A stretch of DNA of 64,000 nt from Trachythela sp. YZ-2020 (lineage: Eukaryota; Cnidaria; Anthozoa; Malacalcyonacea; Clavulariidae). This document shows, piece by piece, positions 54,299-64,000 of this stretch. The notes under the pieces were generated by a model, which saw only the letters and a program-made list of their open reading frames with translations, did no database searches and was not told the DNA's origin. The position numbers and the translations under genes were made by a program. Positions within the stretch are counted from its first letter, which is position 1. The number at the start of each line of letters is the position of its first letter. The stretch spans positions 1,914,001-1,978,000 of the forward strand of contig JADLSH010000377.1 in NCBI GenBank assembly GCA_016169945.1, written 5' to 3'.

Positions 54299-55475
54299 TT
54301 AGGAATGTAATAGAATAATATTACTGCATGCTGTCTTTAAACTACGAAATCTAAAATGTTTAATTAACTGTTCGTATTTCCCATTCAAGTCCGGTTTCAA
54401 CTTTTGAATGAATAAAGCTTCCGTAATCTTACGTTCTACGGATCCCTTCGTTTTCTTTAATATCTTGATCGAAAGCTTTGGTTTGTGTCCTTGATCATGA
54501 TGTTGCTCTTGATGATGCGTTGCGAAAGCCATGGTTTTGTAGGATTTCGCCACGGTATTTGCTGCTGAGCGATAATGTTCTTGGTATCTAACAACCAATG
54601 GTCTACTTGTTTCTCCTACATATGCAGCTCCGCAAAGGTCACAGCTTATTTGATAAACTACATCTTTCTGCGAGCACCGAATGGGAAGTGACGAAGTACT
54701 GCATACTGGGCATTTTAAAGGGTCTGTGCATGCTTTATCGTAAGGTCGTGACTCTACGAGAAGGTTCTTGAGTGAGCTTTGTGGTCGTTCAAACCTAGGA
54801 CCCTCGACCGCTCTTCTGATTTCATTGGTGAATTGGCTTGAGATGTATGGGATTGTAAATGTAGAAAGCGCTTCGGTTTTTGATCTTCGTAACTTGCTTT
54901 TTGTTGCTTTCACTTTGTTGATATACCTGTTATCATACCCGTTTCGTCTCGCTCTTCCTTCAAATTTACGCTCAGCTTCTTGCAATAATTTAAGGCGTCG
55001 TTGGAACATATCAAAGTGTAGGTTTTGATGCTGTTATCAATGGCAGCTCGTTTGATGTGTTCTGGATGGTGAGATCTTGCGTTCAACATCAAACCTTTGT
55101 TTGCGGATTTTGTATGCCATCCCGTTTCTACCACTCCAGATGTATTCAGTTTGATTTTCGTGTTGAGGAAAGGGGGAATCCGTCTTCGCCAGGTAACTCG
55201 CTTTCGAATTGAACTGATGGATCGTCTGGACTGTTAGCGGGTGTGATACAATCATCGATATATCGATAATATAAGGACATGGAAAGGGCTTGATCGGAAT
55301 AGATTGCTTGATTCTCTATTCTATCCATAGAGTATTGGTGCTAATCGATTTCCCATTGCTAGACCTCGACGCTGTTGGTAAAACGATATTTTCCAAGAGA
55401 AGCAGTTCTTTTCTAAATAGCTTTGGTTAGTAGGATGATGTCTGATACGGAGAATTGGCATTTCTCGAATTTACA
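54299..55475 (-). pseudogene. Penelope-like element: reverse transcriptase tail plus GIY-YIG endonuclease
   Basis: On the minus strand, RT boxes RRGLAMGNRLAPI (about 55360) and YYRYIDDC (about 55260) are followed by PFLNTKIKLNTSG (about 55150), a linker with NARSHHPEHIKRAAI, and a long frame (55009-54299). That frame holds a Cys-rich segment (CPVCSTSSLPIRC), then YQISCDLCGAAYVGETSRPL and RKITEALFIQKLKPDLN, the GIY-YIG endonuclease of Penelope-like elements. At least three frameshifts occur (near 55330, 55160 and 55000) and everything upstream of the RT palm is lost. It lies inside the Harbinger-type element. Confidence 0.85.
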
Positions 55476-55847
55476 GAAATATTTTATTGATAGATCATAG
55501 GATATTTTAATGTTTTTTTAATTAACCAGATGGATAACTGCAAGTTTTCCAAGCAAAGGAATAGTCCAGATTTATCTATGTTGGATTTTGACAAGACTTT
55601 TATACAGTATGTAAATATGTTTCGACGTCGTACACGGACAGACGGACTTTTACATGTAGCATATGACAAAATTTAGACAATATTATATAATCTTATTTTA
55701 TTTTTGTTCGTTTATCATTGTAAATTGATGGTTAAACAAAATAAAGTATTTTCTTTAAATTATATACCGCTATCGTCATGATGTCGTGATTTTTACAGTT
55801 TTAAGTATTTTTCAAAGTTATACAAGTCGAGATACAAGTAGAAAAAC
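55476..55847. other. Stretch between the Penelope-like fragment and the Harbinger transposase
   Basis: AT-rich, no gene. It probably belongs to the Harbinger-type element upstream region. Confidence 0.35.
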
Positions 55848-56431
55848 ATGGCCGTCCGTTGTCTTCAAGCTGTCCGTGATGCTTTAACGTTTGCATATGC
55901 AGACCATTTGATATACGACGTAGAATTTGCGTTACTATTTGCTTACAACATGTCAAAATCCGTTTACCCGTACTGGAAGTATGAAGAATTTAATGTTCAA
56001 ATTTGGGACGAAGTCGAGACAAGCACGGAATTACGTTTTGATAAAAATGGTTTGCCGTTGTTGATGAGGTATCTCCAAATTCCTGAGCGAATAGTTTGTG
56101 AACAAGGCACTGTGTGTGTGTGTGATGGAATGGAAAGCTTATGCATTCTGCTGAAAAGACTGGCCTACCTGTGCCGGTACGTAGATCTGGCTAATCGATT
56201 CGGACGAAACGACGTGAAGTCAGGGTTGCTGTGGAGTGGATGTTTGGTAACATCACAAAGTTTTTTAGTTTTGTTGATGTTAAGAGGCAAACCAAACCAA
56301 ATCTTAGTGCAGTTGGTAAGATGTATTATGTTTGCGCTTTGCTCGAGAATACTCGCGCCTGCCTTTATGGTAACATTGTTTCATCCTTTTTTGAACTTAT
56401 ACCACCAACCTTAGATGAATATTTTTGGTAA
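55848..56431 (+). pseudogene. HARBI1-like transposase remnant (PIF/Harbinger)
   Basis: The ATG at 55848 opens a frame with the N-terminal pattern of animal Harbinger nucleases: PYWKYEEFNVQIWDEVE, LRFDKNGLPLLMRYLQIPE, then GMESLCILLKRLAYLCRYVD and LANRFGRND. From about 56231 the match continues in another frame (EWMFGNITKFFSFVDVKRQ, then a degraded NIVSSFFE region). The DDE catalytic core is not intact and the C-terminal half is missing. It would have cut and joined the element ends as a nuclease together with its partner protein. Confidence 0.7.
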
Positions 56432-57099
56432 TTGTTATCATGTTTGATCATGATTCTATAAGAGGGTCGTGAAGGGGTAAAATGGGAACAGGGATTTGCT
56501 TATTTTTGGACTGAGAAAATGGGATTCACTGCACTGGGACTGGGATTTAATCACTGGTAATGGGAAAAACAATTTTGGAAATGGGAATGGGATTTTTCTT
56601 GTTTAGTGGTCTCTGACCTGAGCAGATACACAAAATCAGTATTTACGCATCTTTGTTGCAAAAGTGTTGCATAGTATTCACCAGTATGTTTTATATGTAA
56701 CTGAGGGGTAATAATATTTGCGCACAAATTGCACTACCCTTCCCCTGGTTAAACGAGCAGGTCCGGCAAGTAGGACTGGGTACCTTAGCCAGATTTGGGG
56801 GGAAATTTGGCTGGGAACTGGGATTTGGGGGGAAATTTGGCCGGGAACTAGGATTTGGTACCCCACTTCACGACCCTCCTATAAGGCTATATTGTAAAAT
56901 ACTGTATAATTATACTGATACATGGGTGTTGTTATATAAATATAGTTTATACAATATTTCACTTTTCATATATTATACAAAGACAATAGCATAAAACATT
57001 CAGTAAAATTGAAAAATTATACTTTAAAAAGTATGTAAAAGTCAATTTTTCTATTTTAAAAAGTATTAAAAAACTATTTTTCTCCGCTTCTTAATAAAG
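56432..57099. other. Non-coding interior of the Harbinger-type element
   Basis: A short internal duplication (tgggatttggggggaaatttgg, repeated at about 56789-56842) and loosely inverted phrases around agggtcgtgaaggggtaaaatggg (56463) and gtaccccacttcacgaccctcct (56858) indicate a separate MITE-like insertion of about 415 bases (about 56463-56880). Confidence 0.45.
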
Positions 57100-57752
57100 A
57101 AGCCAATAGTTGAGTTTGTTGTTGTTGCTGCTGCATCATCGACAGCATTTGTTGATGAAGCATGCCAAACTGCTCTTATTGTTGCTGGCTTTGTTGCCTT
57201 TGCTGTTCTTGTGATTGTAGTAACTGATGCTTCCACAGGGTTTGCGATGCTTGCATCTGATCCAGTAACATCTTTCTTTCCTCTTTGATATCCCCTCTCT
57301 CTTCTTTTTTTTCATTTAATTCTCTTTTTCTCAATTCCCTCTTTTTCTCAATTCCCTCATTTGCTGCCTTTTCCTTCAGCCATTCGAACATGTCAGAAGA
57401 ACTTCTTCTCTTTTTTTCTGGTGGTGTGTTCTCTTTATTACCCAATCCCCCTTGCAATCTATGCCTTGTTTCGCCATATCTTTCCATAGCCCTCTCCCTC
57501 ATTTCCAACGCCTGCGCCCTCTCTGCTTCTGCATTCACCTTCCTTACGCCAGCTTCGTCGATCCTCTACTGCCCTCTCAGTCTCATCCCGAATGTCAATC
57601 AGCTCCTCCAACAATGCTTCTTTCTCCGTCAATTCTTCTCCTCCAATGCCAGTTTCCCTCTCTTCTTTTGCCACCTTAACTTGATGCCTTTTGGCTAATA
57701 TAGTGAAATGATCCCTAACTGCTCGCGAGGTTAATTCAGAGCCTGATGGCAT
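57100..57752 (-). pseudogene. Harbinger companion DNA-binding-type protein, broken
   Basis: On the minus strand, MPSGSELTSRAVRDHFTILA then KEERETGIGGEELTEKEALL matches the middle of the Myb/SANT-like protein that accompanies Harbinger transposases. After a frameshift near 57545 it continues (RAQALEMRERAMERYGETR, KRRSSSDMFEWLKEKA) into a charged coiled coil and a Gln-rich end. The Myb helices themselves would lie upstream of 57752 and are not recognised there. It is convergent with the transposase remnant. Confidence 0.55.
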
Positions 57753-59227
57753 GCTACTACTTATTTTACAAGCAACAGTCTGCCGTCCAGCTCATCTCTC
57801 TCGAGATCCAGCCTTGTGTTGAAGTAGGCCTTCTGCTGCCACTTCTCGCAACATTATAACGTCATTCTTCTCATTCCACACTACTGAAGCCCTACAATTT
57901 CAAACTTTTAAAGAGGTTTAAATCCCATCACTTGTCTCCTAATTGCGTAGGTTTTAATTATTTTACTTGGGTTTATATGGGTTCACATACATCACTACTT
58001 TCTTCTGATTAGCCAATATATTGTATATACACTTTTCATATAAATACAGCATTTTAATTGCGAGTTCAAAATTTAAATTTCTTACTTCTTCTTTGTCTCT
58101 GCTACTACAAGCTGCTGTTCACACTCCATACTATGCTGAAATAAATTAAAATATATATCACATCTTGGACATGGAGGCATGGAGCAAAAATTACAGTTAT
58201 AAAGTTTTTTTTAAGTTGTATTGTTTTCTAGGCTTTGTAAGTTAAAGGGAAGTTATAATCGCTGCGACGATATAAATAGGAGCTTTGTTTATAATTTTAT
58301 TGTAAATTAGTAATGTTATATAAATATACACGAAGGTCAAGTTTCCGTAACCTCGGACAAACATGCCGCTGTCAATACGATAATTTCAGCAAAAATCTAG
58401 CCTATCGTTTTGTCTTTCATATCTGACGTTTTATATTAAAGCTCCAAAACCTCAAGCTTAAACCTGACAAACATGCTTACAATGCGAGTTACAATGTTAC
58501 GTCATTTTTGGCTAAAAATAGAGCACCAAAACAAACTAACTTTTAACGTACAAAAAAACTTTCAAAGGATCATTTAAGTTTTTATACAAAAATTCCATAT
58601 GTTTAAAAGTACTGCATACGATAAAACTTACCTTTCAACCAAAATAAAATCTTTATGTACAACAAAAACTTTGACGTTTCGTGAGGACGTGAAATATTTG
58701 TTTTCGCGTCGTGAAATCAACAAAGACGACGTCGGAATTTTCAACCGGAAGTAAAAATATCAAAATACACGCCATATTGCGTAATCTCGCGTCCTCGTCG
58801 ACGTCACAGATTAAAGATGTCGACGTCGCGTCGTGTTATCTAAAACTGTCTATGAATGCGATTAAGCAGCGAACGAAAAATTTTGGACTTTCGGCGTCTT
58901 GTTGTCTCACTTCACGTTCTGTTTATAATTTGTACAGGTATACTTGTTTGACAGAACACGTGCATTAAAACACGTGTTTTAATAATCCAAGGTTTTAATA
59001 ACTGCTTGTTTTAAACTATGAAGAAAGGAGAAAAAAGGCAGAATACTGAACCTTGTATAAACCGACAGACAACGGCATGAAAAGAGCCATGAATATAACC
59101 ATGAACAATCTTGAGGAGTCAAAAGTGAGTTTTTAAGTTTCAGTTATTGGATATAGAAAAGGCGGACTCTCGAACAGGATTCTTGCATTTTTATCACAAT
59201 CAGACCCTCATTCATTGTTTTTCTTGA
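57753..59227. other. Right part of the Harbinger-type element, no intact gene
   Basis: It probably held the 5' part of the companion gene. A small first-exon-like ORF (MKRAMNITMNNLEESK, about 59080-59127, followed by GTGAGT) is noted with low confidence. Two ORF-like stretches at 58711-58968 have no domain. Confidence 0.35.
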
Positions 59228-59337
59228 CTGAATTTCGAATTTATCCGCCGGATAGCGATTTAATTAAACGGTCTCAAGACACCGTTTAAATTTATCCACC
59301 GTTTAACAAAATTTAACCGGTGGATAGCGCCACAGAT

Positions 59338-61034
59338 TAATAATATACAGATGTCTCACTTCTATACCAAAACCGTAAGCCGGTTTTTTTTGGCGGCCAT
59401 GTTCTTAGCAAGTGCCGTAAGGAGAGGCATGCACCCCCCCCCCCCCCCGAACATAAAAATTTCAAGATGGCGGCCTTGATTTCAGCCTTTTCAGGAAATA
59501 GAAAGCAATAGAGACGCTTTTTTATTCTCTTGATTAAGGTTTATTGTTACCGAATGATTTATTACAGCTTCAAATAATGTGTGCGCGTAAGATATATAAG
59601 TTAAAGGAAATCGTCTTAATATTTTTTTTTTATCCTCGTAGGAGTGGAGAGCATTATAATATAACAATTCATACTCAATTACTTTAGTCAGATATTAAAA
59701 ACACCATGTTTGCTACAGTGTACAATCTTTTTGTACAATCCTCAGTACCAATAGAACTTCCTCTACAGTTGAATGTTTTGATAGAAAGGATTAAAGATAA
59801 CATAATGTATATTTGGGTCTTGGAAAGTCAGCAAAATTTCTAAAACAAGACAATATTCAGAAGACATGGGTCAATGATATATTTTATAAGTATGGAAAAT
59901 AAATTTATGCAAGACAAAGTTGGAAGTTATAAAACTGAAAAAGTAAATGGAAACTAAACGAATTGAAACAAAAAGCAATGTAAATTTTATAACATGATCA
60001 AACTTGTTTTGGACCCTTGTGTATATTTAATGGGAAGTTTCATAATGGTTTCTTGTGTAGCAGGTAACACTGCCTGAGAGAAGTATATAGATATGGAAAA
60101 CAGTCGATAAAGAACACAGACAATTTATTACCCACATAATAGCTGAAGTCAAATTAGAGATGAGAAACTTGTGTCAGACAGAAAAGTTTTCTCTAGAAAC
60201 CCATCTGAATATAAATATGAATTAAGACAAGTTTCTCGTCTGGGACGAATTTCCCGAAGCTTTTTATTTATTTTAATAATTTCACCTATAAAGAAAAACA
60301 TTTCACATTATTTTGTAGTAATCTATTAAATATTTTACATTTGGGCTAGGGGCCTACTAGAAACCTTGATAGGCTTTTTACTTAAGAACCCTAGTTAATA
60401 CATAATTTTAATTATAAACTGTTTAAACAAGTTCAAAGAATAAAGTTCAAGTTAAGAATAAAATGATTCTTTAGATATAACACTATATAGATATTATCAA
60501 TTATATACTAAGTTGCAGTAACTATGCATTGCCTTGTGTAACATGGCCTTAAATGTTAACCCATTAATTTGCTGGCATTTGCTTTAGTATTTTACTCTGT
60601 CTAATGCCAGACGATTTTACTTGTCAGTGGCAGAGTACTGCCAGTTAATGGGTTATACTGTACATAGGGATTTTGTAGGTGGAAATTTTAAACCAAAACT
60701 GCAATATTCTGTATCCTACATTTAACAAAAATTTACATTGATATCCTTGATAGGTGTATTATACTAAGGGTAATGCCACTGTGTGGTTATAATGTAGTAT
60801 AAACCCCACCGCCTGGGCATATGCAGGGTATTAACAGGATTTTGCGGGCTCAGACTGCAGACTATGGCACTTTTCAACAAGATCTTGGGTGCGCAATCAG
60901 GCCGCACCTGAAGTGCGGGTGCGCAAAACTACCTAAAATTTCTCAGGTGTACCTTCTCAGGTGCACCTTGAAATGCATATGCGGGGTGCTGTGCACCAAC
61001 GAAATGAAAGGAAAAATTTCATGCAAGATCAAAT
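59338..61034. other. Intergenic stretch, no gene
   Basis: AT-rich. It contains a C homopolymer run (about 59433-59448). The ORF at 60821-61054 has no recognisable domain; the C/T and GCACCTG-rich part near 60890-60990 is of unknown origin. Confidence 0.4.
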
Positions 61035-64000
61035 TTGCAAAAAAAACAAATTGATGCAGTGCAAAGTAAATCATTCTGTCTACAGGGGATAGACATGAGT
61101 TATTTCGTAAAACAAGCAATGTCGAAATCTCCTGACTACTTGGTCTTACATGTCGGAACTAATGATTTAAAGCGGCAAACACCTCAGCAAATATCTGGGT
61201 CAATTTCTATGCTCTGCCAAGAAATAAAGAAGGAATCGCCGAAATTAAAGATCGTGATATCGGAAGTTATAATAAGATCTGACGATCCAAGCCTGGGTAC
61301 CAGAGTCAAAGAGTTAAATCGCAAATTGTTACAGGTATGCAATAACAACAAATAGGGACTCATAACCCACAATAATATCTCAGTAGACCATCTGAATCCC
61401 TACGGCCTTCATCTAAATGAATAGGGAACTGCCAAATTGGCCAAAAACATAATAGATTTTCTTAAAAACTGTAATTGACTGAGAGGCAGCCAATATAATA
61501 TTAATCCGATAGAGGATAATAATACAAATAATATTAATCCCATAGGGGATAATAATACAAATCAACAACAATTACACGCCGCCGGCTCTCCCTTTGCTAA
61601 ACTCAAGGGCTTTAAAGTATGTCAACTAAATATTGCTAGTCTGATTAAACATTATGACGAGCTTTTGATATATATGCAAAACAAACCTTTTGACGTCATA
61701 ACACTGAATGAAACTAGGCTAGACAATAGCGTACTGGATGGTGAAGTTGAAATTCCTGGTTATGATATTGCTAGGCGTGATCGAAATAGAAATGGAGGAG
61801 GGGTTGCAATTTACATTAGAAATAATATACCCTATACCATTCGCAAAGAACTTATACCTGATAATTTAGAGTTACTTTGCGTAGAGCTCAAAAAGCCTAA
61901 AAGTAAACCGCTGTTAATTTCAACATGGTATAGACCACCTAACTCCAGCTGTAGCTTATTAAACGATTTCGAGCAATTCTTAAAACAACTTGACGATGAA
62001 AATAAAGAAATTATCATAACTGGAGATCTCAATTGTAACATTCTTGAGCAGACTAAAAGTCTACCTACTTCTAAATTGCTTGATATAATTTATATCTTCC
62101 AGCTGCAACAACATATACAATCTCCTACGAGAATTACTCGTACAACATCATCGCTAATTGATGTTATTCTCAGCATTTCTCACCCATTCTGGCGATGACA
62201 AGACATTAGATGCAGGAGTCATACAGCTTGGTATTAGTGATCATAGTCTTGTTTATCTGTGCCGAAAGCTCAGCATCCCTAAGGCGCCACCAAAAATCGT
62301 TTTTACTAGGCAATACAAAAATTACAACGTTAGCCAGTCTAACAGTGACTTAAACGTGATTTTTAATTTACCTATGGGTACGTCTATTTCAAACGATCCA
62401 AATACGTTATGGAACGATTTCAAAACTAAATTCTTGAGCGTTGCAGATAAACATGCACCAGTCAGACAGCGCCGCGTAAAAAGTGAATGTAAGCCCTGGT
62501 TAACAAACCTGATAAAGCAGATGAGCTATCATAGAGAGTATCTTAAAAGGCAATCGATCAAACTAGGATCTACAATTTATGATAAGGCCTATAAGAAGTG
62601 TAAGACAAATTAAATAGTCTCATAAAAAAGACTAAAGAAGAATATTTTAAAACAAAGTTAAGTAATGCCAAAAATAGCAAAGAAAGTTGGCAAGCTATTA
62701 ACGAATTGTTAAATAAAAGGACTAAAACTACACAGATTAAACAATTGAATATCAATGATCGAGTTATAACTGACGATGATAAAATTGCAGACAGTTTCAA
62801 TGAATACTTTTCAACAATTGGTTGCGCATTGTCTGATAAAATTATAGGTAATGATATTGATCCAATGAGCTTCGTGACTCCTGTTTATGATAATTCATTT
62901 AACTTTACAAGCATTACAATTCAAGAAACAATAGATGCACTAAATCATATTAAATCTAAAAAATCTACAGGGCTTGACGGAATCAGTATAAGACTACTAA
63001 AAGATGCAACCAATATCATTGCTGAGCCATTGGTTAACATCTTCAATGCATCTCTTCAAAGGACGATTGGAAGCTAGCGAAAGTGACTCCAGTCTTTAAG
63101 GAAGGAAATAAGGCTGACTGCGGAAATTACAGGCCAATATCTGCAATTTCTGTCGTGGCTAAACTTTTTGAGAAACTGGTGTATCAACAGCTAAGATCAT
63201 TTATGACATTAAATAACATTCTTGTGGAGCAACTACGCTTCTTAGCTCCACGAACGAATGGCTGTATAATATGGACAAAGGTTCACTTAGCGGAGTTTAA
63301 ATTCTGGACCTTAAAAAAGCTTTCGATACTGTCGATCACCACATCCTCTTATCGAAGCTTAAATTATACGGTATTAGAGGGACTAGCCTTAAATGGTTCG
63401 ATTCATACCTTAAAGACAGAAGTCAAATTTGCTCTGTGAATGGCGAGATGTCATCTGGTAGAGAAATAAGATGCGGCGTACCACAGGGCTCTAACCTTGG
63501 TCCTATTCTATTTCTATTGTACATTAATGATCTTCCCAATTGCTTAGCTAGAGTCAACTAAAGCAAATTTATTTGCCGATGACACAAATCTCTCCTGTGA
63601 AGGGATAAGTCCTCACGAAATTGAGGTCAAATTTAAAAGAGACATTGAGAATGTTCACAGGTGGCTAACAGCTAATAAACTCTCCTTAAACATGAAAAGA
63701 CATCGCCTAAATTCAATTGAAAATAGCCCAGTACTAACATTAGGGGGGAACAATATCAAACGCGTTTCTGAAAAAAAGTCTCTTGGCATGATTCTAGATG
63801 AGCAACTGAAGTGGGACAAACACAATGATGCACAATGGAAAGTAATTTCAAATAAGATCGCTCTTTTGAAAAGGGCAAGATCATTTGTCCCTAGAGAAAC
63901 TTTAGTAAAAATGTACAATGCCTTAATGTGGCCACACTTCAATTATTGTTCAACAATCTGGAACGATGGGTCTTGCTCGATAATTAATAAATTATTTAAA
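61035..64000 (+). pseudogene. CR1-type LINE with esterase, endonuclease and reverse transcriptase, decayed, cut by window edge
   Basis: The domain order is as in CR1 elements. An SGNH esterase segment (YLVLHVGTNDLKRQ near 61140; DHLNPYGLHLNE near 61390, with two in-frame stops) comes first. An APE endonuclease follows from about 61610 (VITLNETRLDN, GGGVAIYIRNN, STWYRPPNSS, ITGDLNCNIL, GISDHSLVY) with a frameshift near 62175. A linker follows, then the reverse transcriptase (VFKEGNKADCGNYRPIS 63090, DLKKAFDTVDHHIL 63310, CGVPQGSNLGPILFLLYIND 63475, FADDT about 63573). Several frame changes occur (62600, 63075, 63230, 63560), so the copy is dead. It continues past 64000, with the RT tail (MYNALMWPHFNYCSTIWNDG) at the edge. 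Confidence 0.85.

Larger units (their letters stand above)
53643..59337. mobile_element. Decayed PIF/Harbinger-type element, about 5.7 kb, with nested insertion
   Basis: The left subterminal region (53643-53810) begins ggggccggttgtacgaaagg and contains several tatccgNcggataa-type boxes. Similar boxes in inverse order occur at 59228-59335 (ttatccgccggatag, accgtttaaatttatcc, aaccggtggatag). The left GGCCGGTTGTACGAA end has no partner on the right, so the right tip is lost or altered. Between them lie a HARBI1-like transposase remnant (plus), the companion DNA-binding-type protein (minus), and a Penelope-like insertion. Confidence 0.55.

Noticed and set aside
57285..57698. 137-codon plus-strand ORF rich in Ser, Phe and Leu
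   Set aside because: Antisense of the charged coiled-coil region of the Harbinger companion protein.

Overview
The window reads as AT-rich animal nuclear DNA, most likely from a cnidarian. The evidence is short phase-0 exons with GT/AG introns from under 100 bases to over 22 kb, collagen exons whose lengths are multiples of 9 (27, 36, 45, 54), and a repeat load of CR1/L2-type LINEs, BEL/Pao, Penelope-like, Harbinger, Kolobok and tRNA-derived SINE sequences. I cannot name the species. An anthozoan (coral, octocoral or anemone) is plausible but is inference.

Layout. Two tandem, same-strand paralogues dominate the host genes: gene A (1125-6711) and gene B (12222-43399). Each encodes a secreted protein of about 300 residues: signal peptide, short head with one conserved Cys, interrupted Gly-X-Y collagen stem built from small exons, and a C-terminal galactose-binding-like (F5/8 type C/discoidin) domain split over two exons. 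The architecture resembles a soluble collagen-stalked lectin, as in collectins and ficolins, with a different head. Gene B is open in every exon. Gene A has two collagen exons whose lengths break the frame.

The 22.7-kb fourth intron of gene B holds a stack of mobile elements. The most notable is a 6,970-bp Kolobok DNA transposon (18388-25357) with TTAA target duplications and about 235-bp inverted termini. It carries two convergent genes: a damaged THAP-domain transposase on the minus strand, and an apparently intact three-exon gene on the plus strand for a protein with the zinc-binding domain found at the C terminus of vertebrate P2X7 receptors. Further along the intron are a LINE split by a 2.2-kb non-autonomous DNA element, a foldback element with a 98-residue ORF, a SINE inside a MITE-like element, and an L2/CR1-like LINE inserted into a dispersed repeat also present in gene A.

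Downstream of gene B are a SINE palindrome, a candidate lone first coding exon (46027-46185), a large foldback whose arms each carry a degenerate hammerhead ribozyme motif, a 5'-truncated BEL/Pao element with its 3' LTR, a decayed Harbinger element (about 53643-59337) invaded by a Penelope-like element, and a decayed CR1 LINE with esterase, endonuclease and reverse transcriptase that runs off the right edge.

All exon joins were made by hand from splice consensus and reading frame; no transcript or database was available.
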